Positions 10,266 to 21,204 of a stretch of DNA of 64,000 nt are shown here, piece after piece. Numbering within the stretch: position 1 is the stretch's first letter; the number at the start of each line of letters is the position of its first letter. The DNA lies in contig JAGFNQ010000874.1 in NCBI GenBank assembly GCA_024364735.1, positions 50,514 to 114,513 of the forward strand, in the 5' to 3' direction. Both the position numbers and the translations under genes were made by a program. This DNA is from Boesenbergia rotunda (lineage: Eukaryota > Streptophyta > Magnoliopsida > Zingiberales > Zingiberaceae). Under the pieces are notes generated by a model. It saw only the letters and a list, made by a program, of their open reading frames with translations, ran no database searches and was not told the origin of the DNA.

Positions 10266-10690
10266 CAGGAACCCTGATCGGTCACCAGACTGATCAGGCA
10301 TCGTGCTGATCGGTCCCTGGACCGATCTGGCTTCTTCAAGTGGTGTTCGGTCCACAGACCGATCTGCGAGACAAGCCGTGATCTCCCTAAATCTGACTAA
10401 GTGTACTGAGCTAGCCTGGATCGGTCACCGGACCGATCTGGCACCCTGTGGGGATCGGTCCACAGACCGATCAGGGAGCTCAGAGGTTTCTCTCCGGACC
10501 CTACTGATCGAATCCTGATCGGTCACCAGACCGATCAGGAGTGCGTCTGATCGGTAATCCGACCGATCAGGACCATGTCAGTCCGATCAGGCTGTATCCT
10601 GATCGGTCTGGACGAGATCAGATCGAACGGTGATCCGTTCAAACGCATTAAATTTTGGTTGGTGGACCGATCCACCAACCGATTAACTCT
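10266..10690 (+). repeat. GATCGGTC palindrome array upstream of the A post-pol ORF
   Basis: About eight imperfect units of the form GATCGGTC-nnnn-GACCGATC, spaced 30-60 bp, for example GATCGGTCACCAGACCGATC. The A LTR holds the same unit in reverse orientation (loop TGGT instead of ACCA). C inserted about 90 bp downstream, so the array originally lay close to the ORF at 18449. Confidence 0.85.
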
Positions 10691-10912
10691 CTCCGAACCC
10701 TCGTCTTCCCGAACCCTAGTGCCGAAACACCCTCGTCTGCGCAACCTTGTGCAAACGAGAGAGTTCCTGCGTCTCTCTTCTGTTGGTGCAAGTTGCATCA
10801 ATGATGTTCCTCTTGAAGTATTTTAATGTTTGACAATATACTTAAGTCAGTGATACACTAAATAGACAAAGGGGAGTAAGAGAGAAGTATCCTTAGCTGA
10901 AGAAAAGTCCTA

Positions 10913-11262
10913 GTTGATCTAGGCATCGAAACCCTATGTCCCAGCGAAGGGATGTTGGGCACCTAGCAAAGGGTTGCTAGGTATCGAAACCTCAAGTCCT
11001 AGCAAAGGGCTGCTAGGCACCTAGCGAAGGGCTGCTAGGAGTCGTAACCGTAAGACCTAGCGAAGGGCTGCTAGGCACCTAGCGAAGGGCTGCTAGGAGT
11101 CGTAACCCTAAGACCTAGCGAAGGGCTGCTAGGCACCTAGTGAAGGACTACTAGGCATAGAAGACCTAGCGAAGGATTGCTAGGCACCAGGCGAAGGACC
11201 GCTTGGTAACAAAGACCTAGCGAAGGGCTGCTAGGCACCTGGCGAAGGACTGCTAGGAAATG
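10913..11262 (+). repeat. CCTAGC...GCTAGG hairpin array in C 5' LTR
   Basis: About a dozen units such as CCTAGCGAAGGGCTGCTAGG separated by ~20 bp. Each can fold as a stem CCTAGC/GCTAGG with an 8-nt loop. The same array is at about 16850-17185 in the 3' LTR. Confidence 0.85.
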
Positions 11263-11584
11263 AAGACTTGGTCCGAGGGACTAAGCAACTTAGCTGAGCG
11301 ATGACTAAGGACAGGAGTAGAGACGGGTCAGGGTTTGGGCGTCTCGAGATCCGGAGTAATCGGAAGCTAAGTAAAAGTCCACCCGAAGGGCTGGGTGGCA
11401 AACGTCTCCTGAAAGGAGTAGGTGAAGGGCGAGTTCTAAGGGATAGGAACTCGTGCCGGTTCGACCTAGGGTTTCGTGCAAATCTGAAGTCCGAACCAAG
11501 TCCTTAAGCTTAATATTATATGCATATATGCTTTATGTTTTTGTATCTTGCAGGTAACAAGAACCGGAGACAAAGCGCAGGGTG

Positions 11585-11895
11585 CTGCCCCAGTCTTGGG
11601 GCGCCCCCAGTGTTGGGGGCGCCCCCATGCAACCAGGGCGCCCCCAGCAAGGGGGGCGCCCCCAGGTGGACCTAAACATGCAGTTCTCGTGAAGCAGGGT
11701 GACAGGTGTCAACCGGGGCGCCCTGATTAGTAGCTATTTTGCTGTTTCGAAGCCAGAACACAGGATAAGCCTCCACGGGGGTGCCCGGAGAATCCGGGGT
11801 GCCCTGGTCAACCATCTTATCACCAGCGACGAGGTAGGTGCAAGGATAAGAGTTGACCGAGTCTTCCGGGGCGCCCCCAGCGACCGGGGCGCCCC
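11585..11895 (+). repeat. GGGGCGCCCC palindrome array in C 5' LTR
   Basis: Roughly eight copies of GGCGCC-centred palindromes just upstream of the TATA box. The 3' LTR copy has lost one ~18 bp unit and gained another relative to this one. Confidence 0.85.
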
Positions 11896-11904
11896 CAGGA
11901 GGCC

Positions 11905-11913
11905 TATATAAGG
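11905..11913 (+). promoter_or_regulatory. TATA box of C 5' LTR
   Basis: TATATAAGG directly after the last GGCGCC palindrome; 3' LTR copy at 17829-17837. Confidence 0.75.
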
Positions 11914-12401
11914 GGTCTCGACCCCTCAGCTTGAAACACACTTTCCAACTTCGAATCTGTTCATTCCGACTGACGACAACGCGCTAAAGACGAGGCTCTA
12001 CGACCGGGAGGCTCCAGGAGGAAGTGCGCGGCACTTCGGAGGTCCAGATCGGCCGAACTTCACACTTTGTGTTTGGTTTGCAATTAATTACAGTATTTAT
12101 TTTTCCATATTATTGCTTGTAATATTGCACTGTAAGTCGGGTTTCTCCGCCTCCGGAAATTCCGGAAAGGAGACTATTAGTGGACTCAACGTCGAGTACA
12201 TAGGCCTTGGACGTACTGACCCTGGGAGGTTGGGAACCAAGTAAATAAACCTGCTGTGTCCACTGTGTATTGCCCTTTTATTTTTATTTTTATGTTTTCC
12301 GCTGCGCTACTAATATTCTGAGTCCAGTTTTACGAAAGTCTCACGACGGTTTTCACGATCGATATTCACCCCCCCTCTATCGACGGCACCGGTCCAACAA
12401 G

Positions 12402-12414
12402 TGGTATCAGAGCC
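12402..12414 (+). other. Primer-binding site of C (initiator tRNA-Met)
   Basis: TGGTATCAGAGCC two bases after the LTR end. Confidence 0.92.
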
Positions 12415-12463
12415 GAGCCGCTCTTCACCGGACTAACCGCCGACGGAGCAACGACGCCAGGAG

Positions 12464-13387
12464 TTGAGGGGGAGCCCAGGGGTGAATCAGGTACAATTTT
12501 TTTTAATGTCTAATTTTAAATTACATATTATTTGTTTCACGTGCAGGGAGAGAGGGCACTATAAAAATCAGTGCCCTACTCGTAAGACTCGGTCTACACC
12601 ACCTGCGGCGAATGAGGTACCAGCGCCAGGAGTCCGGAAGAACAAGGAACATGTACAATGCTTCAAATGCGAGAAGTACGGACACTACAAAAATAAGTGT
12701 CCGGCGAAGGTACGAAAAATTTATGTTCCAAAAATTTTTCCTGCAATATTTTGTGATAATTTAGTTAATTTTTCTGATAAATTAGAATTACTGCATAATA
12801 AAATTAGCCTCTTGCATGATAAGTTAGAAAATAAAGATATGACTAAAATATCAAAAATTAATTGTTTAATTCAAAATATAAATTCAGAAATTAATAAAAT
12901 TAATTCTGATAATTATTCTGATAATAATTCTGATAAAATCAATTCTGATAATATTACTGACAATTTTAATTCAGAAAAAGTTAATCCTAAGGATAACTCC
13001 GAATTTGAATTTGAAAACCTTAAGGATAATTCCGAGGATAAACATGATTTTATTGAAAATTATTCTGAGGATAAACATGATTTAATTGAAAATTATTCTG
13101 AAGATAAAAATGATTTTATTCTTGATAATAATTTAATTATAGATAATCCTGAAGACTACTATAAAACCTTAACTAGTGGTCCATTTTACTCCACACACTT
13201 TGAGGATATTGATTTTGAGGAGGAAATGGAATTTTCTAAGATTAGGGCCATAATTAATGAAAATTACAAAGCATCAAATAAATCAAAATTAATAGAAAAA
13301 TTCGGAAAGAAAAATAAAAACGAAGAAGAAATTTTCGAAATAATGAAAATGATGAATTTAAACCCACAAATGTTAATTAAACCTTAG
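12464..13387 (+). CDS. C residual gag: two CCHC zinc knuckles and a repetitive acidic tail
   Basis: A 307-codon ORF just after the primer site. The first Met is at 12464, but the recognisable part begins near residue 25. Two CCHC knuckles follow one another (CFTCRERGHYKNQCP and CFKCEKYGHYKNKCP), RNA-binding modules normally at the end of gag. The UBN2 particle domain is gone. The rest is Asn/Asp/Ile-rich and contains near-repeats of ENYSEDKHD. Codons are strongly A/T-biased. It could be a trans-acting RNA-binding peptide or simply what an internal deletion left; the open frame favours recent function only weakly. Confidence 0.6.
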   Translation: MRGSPGVNQVQFFLMSNFKLHIICFTCRERGHYKNQCPTRKTRSTPPAANEVPAPGVRKNKEHVQCFKCEKYGHYKNKCPAKVRKIYVPKIFPAIFCDNLVNFSDKLELLHNKISLLHDKLENKDMTKISKINCLIQNINSEINKINSDNYSDNNSDKINSDNITDNFNSEKVNPKDNSEFEFENLKDNSEDKHDFIENYSEDKHDLIENYSEDKNDFILDNNLIIDNPEDYYKTLTSGPFYSTHFEDIDFEEEMEFSKIRAIINENYKASNKSKLIEKFGKKNKNEEEIFEIMKMMNLNPQMLIKP

Positions 13388-14400
13388 TTAAATCTTAATT
13401 AATTCAATTAAATCAATTAAATCTTAATTAAATCAATTAAATCTTAATTAATTCAAATAAATCTTAATTAATTCAATTAAATTAATTAAACCTTAATTAA
13501 TCAAATTAATTCAATTAAATCTTAATTAATCAAATTAATTCAATTAAATCTTAATTAATCAAATTAATTCAGTTAAATCTTAATTAATTCAATTAAATCT
13601 TAATTAAATCAATTAAATCTTAATTAATTCAAATAAATCTTAATTAATTCAATTAAACTAATCAATTCAATTAAACTTTAATTAATCTAATTAACTTTAA
13701 TTAATTAATTTAATTCAATTAAACTTCAATTAAACCAATTAAATTCAAATTAACTTTAATTAAATCAATTTAATTCAATTAAACTTCAATTAAAACAATT
13801 TAATTCAATTAAATTTCAATTAAATCAATTTAATTCAATTTAACTTCAATTAAATCAATTTAATTCAATTACACTTCAATTAAATCAATTTAATTCAATT
13901 AAACTTCAATTAAATCAATTTAATTCAGTTAAACTTCAATTAAATCAATTTAATTAAATTAAACTTCAATTAAATCAATTTAATTCAATTAAACCTCAAC
14001 TAAATCAATTTAATTCAATTAAACTTCAATTAAAGCAACAAATAATTCGAATTAATCCACTTAAAATCAATTAAATTCAATTAAATTCGATTTAATCCAC
14101 TTAAATTAAATTCAATTAAATTCAAATAATTCAAATTAATCAACTTAAATTCAATTAAATTCAAATAATTCGAATTAATCCATTTAAATTCAATTAAATT
14201 CAAATAATTCAAATTAATCCACTTAAATTCAATTAAATTCAAATTAATTCAATTAATTCACCTTAATTCAAATTAATTCAATAAATTCACTTTAATTCAA
14301 TTAATTCAAATTAATTCACTTTTCAATTAAATTCAAATTAACTCAACTTTAATTCAATTAAATTCAAATTAACTCAATTTTAATTCAACTAAATCCAATC
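13388..14400 (+). repeat. 1 kb AATTAA/TTAATT minisatellite in C
   Basis: Begins right at the ORF stop. Imperfect head-to-tail copies of units like AATCAATTTAATTCAATTAA; almost only A, T and C on this strand. No ORF. Confidence 0.9.
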
Positions 14401-14707
14401 TTAAATCACTTAAACCTGAACCAAACTAAAACCTTACCCAAACGACAATAATTAATTCAATAAAATCAATTATGTCAAAGTGGATTGACATATTCGCAGG
14501 TTCACACGATATGTATCAAATCGAGAATTTGATACATTCTTAGAAACAAAAATAAAATGTCTTGACTTGTTTGACTCATGCATAATTGCCATGCCATGCA
14601 TTTGCTATTTTCCTTTAAAATATATGGCATGTCATTCATATTTAATTTTTATGCATAATTTAGAAAGGTCATAAGAAAAAGATAATTGAAATTTGGCAAC
14701 ATAGTAT

Positions 14708-14975
14708 TGGGAGGAGGTGAGATGATAGTACGTTGGGGAAACCAACTCTAATAAGATCAAGTCTACTTGGTCTCTTTAGACTGGTGAAACCAGCCGAAGC
14801 TACCGATCCAAGACCCAAGCTAGTTAGATCAGAAAATGACCTAATTTAATTTGAAAATGAAATTTCATTAAAAGGCTTTGTCAAGGAAAGGGTGGATGAT
14901 CCCATAAGGCTACGGCCAAAGAAGGCCTAGTGCCTCGCCAAGACCTGGAAGCCAATTTCTGAAATTCAAATTCAA
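14708..14975 (+). other. Conserved non-coding block shared by C and E
   Basis: Contains GAGATGATAGTACGTT, GGTCTCTTTAGACTGGTGAAA, GCCGAAGCTACCGATCCAAG and GGCTACGGCCAAAGAAGGCC, each nearly identical in E at 24005-24290 although their LTRs differ. No conserved ORF. Confidence 0.75.
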
Positions 14976-15050
14976 ATTATCTTTTGTCAAATTCGAATCT
15001 AACACAAATTTCAATTAAATCTTAGATTTAATAATGAAAAATGATTCAAG

Positions 15051-15116
15051 CATCTCACAATACACCTATAAGGCAATCATGCTTGTTGTATTGATACATC
15101 TAAAATGGGTGAGATG
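15051..15116 (+). other. Conserved post-pol hairpin, copy in C
   Basis: CATCTCAC (15051-15058) pairs with GTGAGATG (15109-15116), with CCTATAAGG and TAAAATGGG inside. Same position relative to the shared non-coding block as in E. Confidence 0.62.
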
Positions 15117-15539
15117 TTAAGGACTAATGAATTGAAAAATATTTTTCAAAATTGTTTTTCAAAATTGTTAGAATATTTTCCTAAAAATATATTTTTCAAA
15201 ATAGAGCTTTAACATAATAATGTTTTTATGGAATTCATGCTTGTCTGATTGATTATATATATTACACATTTTTCAAAAAGGTATATTGTTTTCAAAAATT
15301 GATTGACTCATGCAATTAGACACAAGCCACTTAGGACAGCACTAAAGTTCCTTAGGGCACTTAGATAGAGTCAAACAGCATTGATGCAGGGGGAGTGCTT
15401 TTCATATTTTTCAAACTGCACTTTAAAAACATTACTATTATTTGAAAATATCTTTTCGAAAATCATGCTTTAATCGTTATCACTTGTGGCTTTTCGAAAA
15501 AGATTTTACCTATTGCAAAAATCAAATGTTTACCTGTTC

Positions 15540-16145
15540 TTTTGATTCTGATAAACCCTAAAGACACAGAGGAAGGTCCACTTCATAATCTAAAAAGGAC
15601 TCCTAGGATGTGTCAGATTTAGGGGGAGTCTGAGTCAAATTTTTTCAAGTCTTAAACTATTTTTTATTATTAGAAAATTCCTTTGATTTGAATCAAACCT
15701 TAAGACTCAAAGGAAGAGTACTTGTGGTCAACAAGCATCCCAGGACTGAGTCAAGTTTAGGAGGAGGCCAAATTAAAAGACTAATTTTAATAACATGTTT
15801 TCATATTTTTAAAATCTAAGTCTTTCAAAATACTATTATTCTATTTGTTAAAATTTGTGTGACTGATGAAATTATTTTTATAATGTTTACTTGGTTTGAA
15901 GAAATTTCAAGACACTTAGGAAATGTCCTGGTAGTCAACAAGGTTTCCCAGGATAGTGTCAGACTGGAAGATAAACCAAATCAAGTAATATGTTTTCAAA
16001 AAATACTATCATTTTTTTTTCAAAATTCTATTAGTATTGACTTGACTTTGAAAATTTTCCAGGACACTTAGGAAAATGTCCTTGTAGTCAACAAGGTTTC
16101 CCAGGATTGTGTCAGACTGGAAAAGAAACTTAGTCAAATAAAATA
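15540..16145 (+). repeat. Four degenerate ~150-200 bp tandem units in C
   Basis: Units start near 15545, 15685, 15893 and 16043. Each has GACAC(T/A)...GGAA, GTAGTCAACAAG (last three), TCCCAGGA and GTGTCAGA followed by a purine stretch. GACAC near the start and GTGTC near the end of a unit are complementary. Confidence 0.7.
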
Positions 16146-16703
16146 TTATGTTTTCAAAAGTACCTACTTTTTTCAAAAACTCAATACATTTTTCATAAGT
16201 GTTTACATTTTTTTTCAAAAATCACTTATTATTTTTCAAAATCTGATCTTTCTTCAAAAATAACTTACAAGTACTTATTAGCACTTGCAAAATATGTATT
16301 TTTCAAAATATCATTTTTCAAAACTGCTCAATCTATTCTCCTAAAAAGTACTTGCATGCTTCAAAGATCATCTTTCAAAATACTTGTACCTTCAAAAATC
16401 CGGCATTTTTTCAAGAATAGTGTCTAAGTTTTCTGAGTTAACACTTAAGTACTAGTGTTATGCCATGCTTTCAAAATTTTACAATAAGTATTTTCGAAAA
16501 ATACTCTCATTGTTGGCGCAAGTATTTTTGTTCATTTTTGATGTATGACAAAGGGGGAGAGGTGTGCTTAAGTTAGAAAAATTTTCTCCCAAAAATAAAA
16601 ATGTAGCTTCAAAACTTTTTTTCATTTTTTTCCAAGGATAGTGATTTAGCCCCTTTAAACCAATCTAACTTAAGTTATTGTCAAACATCAAAAAGGGGGA
16701 GAT
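16146..16703 (+). other. C 3' non-coding interior and polypurine tract
   Basis: TTTTCAAAA-rich sequence without an ORF, then a GGCAAAGGGGGAG-like false tract near 16550 and the true AAAAAGGGGGAGAT (16690-16703) before the LTR. Confidence 0.8.
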
Positions 16704-18323
16704 TGTTGGTGCAAGTTGCATCAATGATGTTCCTCTTGAAGTGTTTTAATGTTTGACAATATACTTAAGTCAGTGATACACTAAATAGACAAAGGGGAGT
16801 AAGAGAGAAGTAACCTTAGCTGAAGAAAAGTCCTAGTTGATCTAGGCATCGAAACCCTAAGTCCCAGCGAAGGGATGCTGGGCACCTAGCAAAGGGTTGC
16901 TAGGTATCGAAACCTCAAGTCCTAGCGAAGGGCTGCTAGGCACCTAGCGAAGGGCTACTAGGAGTCGTAACCGTAAGACCTAGCGAAGGGCTGCTAGGCA
17001 CCTAGCAAAGGGCTGCTAGGAGTCGTAACCCTAAGACCTAGCGAAGGGCTGCTAGGCACCTAGTGAAGGACTACTAGGCATAGAAGACCTAGCGAAGGAT
17101 TGCTAGGCACCAGGCGAAGGACCGCTTGGTAACAAAGACCTAGCGAAGGGCTGCTAGGCACCTGGCGAAGGACTGCTAGGAAATGAAGACTTGGTCCGAG
17201 GGACTAAGAAACTTAGCTGAGCGATGACTAAGGACAGGAGTAGAGACGGGTCAGGGTTTGGGCGTCTCGAGATCCGGAGTAATCGGAAGCTAAGTAAAAG
17301 TCCACCCGAAGGGCTGGGTGGCAAACGTCTCCTGAAAGGAGTAGGTGAAGGGCGAGTTCTAAGGGATAGGAACTCGTGCCGGTTCGACCTAGGGTTTCGT
17401 GCAAATCCGAAGTCCGAACCAAGTCCTTAAGCTTAATATTATATGCATATATGCTTTGTGTTTTTGTATCTTGCAGGTAACAAGAACCGGAGACAAAGCG
17501 CAGGGTGCTGCCCCAGTCTTGGGGGCGCCCCCATGCAACCAGGGCGCCCCCAGCAAGGGGGGCGCCCCCAGGTGGACCTAAACATGCAGTTCTCGTGAAG
17601 CAGGGTGACAGGTGTCAACCGGGGCGCCCGGAGCGTCCGGGGCGCCCTGATTAGTAGTTGTTTTGCTGTTTCGAAGCCAGAACACAGGATAAGCCTCCAC
17701 GGGGGCGCCCGGAGAATCTGGGGTGCCCTGGTCAACCATCTTATCACCAGCGATGAGGTAGGCGCAAGGATAAGAGTTGACCGAGTCTTCCGGGCCGCCC
17801 CCAGCGACCGGGGCGCCCCCAGGAGGCCTATATAAGGGGTCTCGACCCCTCAGCTTGAAACACACTTTCCAACTTCGAATCTGTTCATTCCGACTGATGA
17901 CAACGCGCTAAAGACGAGGCTCTGCGACCGGGAGGCTCCAGGAGGAAGTGCGCGGCACTTCGGAGGTCCAGATCGGCCGAACTTCACACTTTATGTTTGG
18001 TTTGCAATTAATTACAGTATTTATTTTTCCATATTATTGCTTGTAATATTGCACTGTAAGTCGGGTTTCTCCGCCTCCGGAAATTTCGGAAAGGAGACTA
18101 TTAGTGGACTCAACGCCGAGTACATAGGCCTTGGACGTACTGACCCTGGGGGGTTGGGAACCAAGTAAATAAACCTGCTGTGTCCACTGTGTATTGCCCT
18201 TTTATTTTTATTTTTATGTTTTCCGCTGCGCTACTAATATTCTGAGTCCAGTTTTACGAAAGTCTCACGAAGGTTTTCACGATCGATATTCACCCCCCCT
18301 CTATCGACGGCACCGGTCCAACA
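16704..18323 (+). repeat. C 3' LTR
   Basis: Matches the 5' LTR from end to end, with its own CCTAGC array (16850-17185), GGCGCC array (17515-17822) and TATA box (17829-17837). Followed by the TCTTC target duplication and then by A's leader to the post-pol ORF. Confidence 0.94.
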
Positions 18324-18448
18324 TCTTCTTCACGCGCGAAGGCTTCCACGGGCGTCTTCTCCGAACTACAAGTTCTCGCGTGCGAGCTCTTGCGTCTCCC
18401 GTGCACCCTCTTCTTTCTCAGTCTTGCAATCTCTTCAAACAAACTTCA

Positions 18449-20012
18449 ATGGCGCCTAAGTATGCTTTGATCTCAGTTTTATTTTCACAACAGTTCTTAG
18501 AATATATGTTTGTGAAGCTAACCATGTTTTTGTTCTTGCTGTGATGTCTTGATCCTTTTGCCTTTGCCGTGACCCTCTTTCTCATCTTATGATCAAAAAT
18601 TTTATATCTATCTTTTGATTGGGTCTCATCTTATATATGATCAATTCTTGTGATTCAATCTATGTGTCATGATCAATTCAAACCTCATTAGAAAGTCATC
18701 TAAGGGAAAGGAGGTTATGGAGGGAAGTTCAAGGGGGAAGGCTCCTTCCTCCTTAGCCCCTTCCAGAAGGCCACAGCCTTCTTCTAGCTCCAGGTTCCCA
18801 AATGTGGCCTGTGAGCAGGCCTTTCAAGCTAGGACATTCAAACTTTTACCCTGCAGATCCATTGATGTTCTTTTCCTAACGGAGTTCTGCCCTTCTGTTA
18901 TGGAGATTGTTACTTATTACAATCTGGGGTTTCTTCTTTCTTTGGAAAGAACCATAAATTACGACCTCGTCTCTGAATTTTACAACAACCTACAACAAGG
19001 TCCTAAAGGGGGATTCGAGTTCACTACTCGTGTCGGGAAGATGAACCTTGATTTTTCATATGAGATTTTAGCCGAGTACTTGGGTGGTCGACGATCACCG
19101 AATCTTTATTCGCTCTATCTTGACCTTCCTAATCCCCTGCTAGCACCCTTTGCAGATGTTACCCCTGATTCCATCCATCAGTATTTCTTTGGTTATCCGC
19201 GTCCAGACGGTCTTGATGAGCTTGGCCCTGACTTTCCTACCTTTGCTGCACTATGTCTATCTCCCACTAGCTATATACTATTCAAGATCATCACCAATTG
19301 TATCCTTCCAATCACCTCCAAACCCTTAGCTGAGATCCGACCCTATCACTGTTTGATGCTCTACGGCATGCATAGTCGTTCGGATTTCGATATTATGGAG
19401 AGCATCTTCCAGTCCATTTTGTCTTATCGAGAGTCCAGTCGCCGCACTGTCTACATGCCTTTTGGTCACGTCATCACCGACTGGCTCATGTCAGTAGGTG
19501 TTGATGTTACCAAGGGTTGGACGATGCCTATGGTACGACAGGATTGCAGACTTGGCCGGCGTGCTTTCGCCAAGTCTGGCATCATTGTTCGGGGGCCCGA
19601 TCGGATGTTGATCTGGAAAGATGGTAGGGTTCTTGGGGAGTTACCACGAGGAGGTCCACAGGGTCAGGCGCCAGCCGCTGCTGCTGATGACGATGACTAT
19701 GACGAGCCGGATCCGGATCTCCGATGGCAGATTTCAGAGCTCGACAGGACTCTGTAGGAGGACTTACAGTTGAGGGAGACCTGGCGCGAGGAGGTTCGGT
19801 CGGACTTCCGTCTCTTTGATCGTCGACTGACCACGGTTGAGTCCGTAGTCACGGAGTCTTGCACCCTTCAGCGCACGTGGTATGAGGAGTGGCGTCGACA
19901 CACTTTTCCAGAAGGGACATCGTCCCTCAGTGCTGCACCACGATCAGGGGCTGCTGATGATGCCACGATGGACGACCTCATGCGCGATGACGACCCTCCC
20001 ACTGACACTTGA
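18449..20012 (+). CDS. A post-pol (env-position) ORF, probable intron after the first codons
   Basis: Homologous over ~250 residues to the E ORF at 25100-26279: CILPITSKPLAEIRPYH aligns with CILPLSTRDVATMRPFH, and MPFGHVITDWL with TPFCHIITSLL. It more distantly resembles the I ORF. It matches the plant transposon-protein family often drawn in this position (I would expect Pfam PF20167; not searched). A likely spliced start is ATG at 18449 with donor GT at 18460 and acceptor AG at 18690-18691, which joins in frame to KSSKGKEV. The unspliced frame opens at 18669. A TAG at 19755-19757 interrupts the frame; the same frame continues to 20012, coding a charged, probably coiled tail. No signal peptide or membrane span is visible, so calling it an envelope protein is not supported. 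Confidence 0.68.
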
Positions 20013-20603
20013 GTTAGGATGTCTGCTGTCTTATTTGACTATGTTGTATGACTTTTGGGCTGTATGCCCTCTGACTTTGTTGTTGTGACCTCGAGTCACA
20101 CATATTTTGCTACTTGTTCGGATGTTTTCATGCTTTGACCTATATACTTTTACCTGTCATGCTTATCTACTATTGTTGATGCCATGTTGCTTATCTGCCT
20201 CTTATCTGCATGATTGTTCAATTGCCATCTTCATGCTTACAATGCCATGTCTACTTGATACTTATGATTATTACGGCATGGGTCTATATTTCATACTCAT
20301 ATGATGCATGTGATTGTTATGTCTTGCTATATCTTTTCACATGTGTTTGTATGATCATTCCACAAACTATCATATTTTTGTTGAGTTGGGATACCTCTAG
20401 GATTGAGGGGAGTAAGGTTGAACTTAACATCCCGTCTAGACCCTTTTCGTGTTCAACAAAGGGGGAGAGTGTGGATTGGTTAAGTTTAGAATGACCATGT
20501 TGTAGGGGGAGGATCTGGATTCCCCTATGATTCTAAAGTTGGAATATTGATTGAGAATCCCTAAACTTAAAATCGGGTTGTCAAACAACAAAAAGGGGGA
20601 GAT
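20013..20603 (+). other. A 3' untranslated region and polypurine tract
   Basis: T-rich sequence without a credible gene; AAAAGGGGGAGAT (20591-20603) abuts the LTR. Confidence 0.8.
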
Positions 20604-20739
20604 TGTTGATGCAGTCTGGCCCTGATTGTTGTTTTGGTGTTGACAACGATTTTAGTTTAGGTTGAGGATGATTATGATGATTATGATTAAGTCCTGATCA
20701 AGGATTAGGCATGATATGGAAAATCCTAACCTGGGAGGT

Positions 20740-21190
20740 TAGGTGTGGAAAATCCTAGCTTGGAGGGCTAGGTGTTGGAAAATCCTAACCTAGAGGGTTA
20801 GGTGTAGAAAATCCTAGCTTGGAGGGCTAGGTGTTGGAAAAGTCCTAATTCGGAAGGGTTGGGTGAAAAGTCCTAGCTTGGAGGGCTAGGTGAAAAGTCC
20901 TAACTTGGAGGGTTAGGTGCAAATTCCCATCCTGGAGAATTAGGTGAAAAAGTCCTAGCTTGGAGGGTCAGGTGCCTAGCTTGGAGGGCTAGGTTGGATG
21001 ATGTTCTAACTCGGAAGAGTTGGGTGAAAAGTCCTAGCTTGGAGGGCTAGGTGAAAAGTCCTAGCTTGGAGGGCTAGGTGAAAAGTCCTAACTTGGAGGA
21101 TTAGGTGTAAATTCCCAACTTGGAGAGTTAGATGGAAAAATCCTTAGCTTGGAGGGCTAAGGTGGATGAATTCCTAGCTTGGAGGGCTAG
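20740..21190 (+). repeat. CCTAGC-TTGGAGG-GCTAGG hairpin array in A 3' LTR
   Basis: Some 15 units alternating CCTAGCTTGGAGGGCTAGG and CCTAACTTGGAGGGTTAGG, the latter a compensated version of the same stem. Separated by AAAAGT or AAAAT spacers. Confidence 0.85.
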
Positions 21191-21204
21191 GGTTGAGTCA
21201 CTGG

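Larger units (their letters stand above)
10781..12399 (+). repeat. C 5' LTR
   Basis: TGTTGGTGCAAG ... GGTCCAACA. Order inside: hairpin-unit array (10913-11262), a leader block shared with E, F and K (about 11275-11505), GGGCGCCC palindromes, TATA box, and a U5 with the hairpin GAAGTGC-GCG-GCACTTC (12021-12037) and the TTTCTCC...GGAGA motif (12139-12173). Confidence 0.94.
10781..18323 (+). mobile_element. Element C: non-autonomous copia element inside A
   Basis: LTRs 10781-12399 and 16704-18323 (about 1.62 kb each), Met-tRNA primer site, a short zinc-knuckle ORF, a long AT-rich interior and a polypurine tract. A perfect 5-bp target duplication TCTTC lies at 10776-10780 and 18324-18328. By eye the LTRs differ at about 25 substitutions plus two ~18 bp indels. 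No pol. Confidence 0.95.

Noticed and set aside
10266..10690. CRISPR-like regularly spaced repeats
   Set aside because: Units are imperfect palindromes with irregular spacing, inside a eukaryotic retroelement.
11458..11468. GGTTCGACCTAGG in C, E and K LTRs resembling a tRNA B box
   Set aside because: Only the first nine bases fit; no A box or tRNA fold lies at the right distance. It is part of a shared LTR leader.
20107..20494. Hydrophobic small ORFs after the A post-pol ORF, possible membrane peptides
   Set aside because: T-rich 3' untranslated sequence gives hydrophobic codons by composition; no conserved start or homolog in E.
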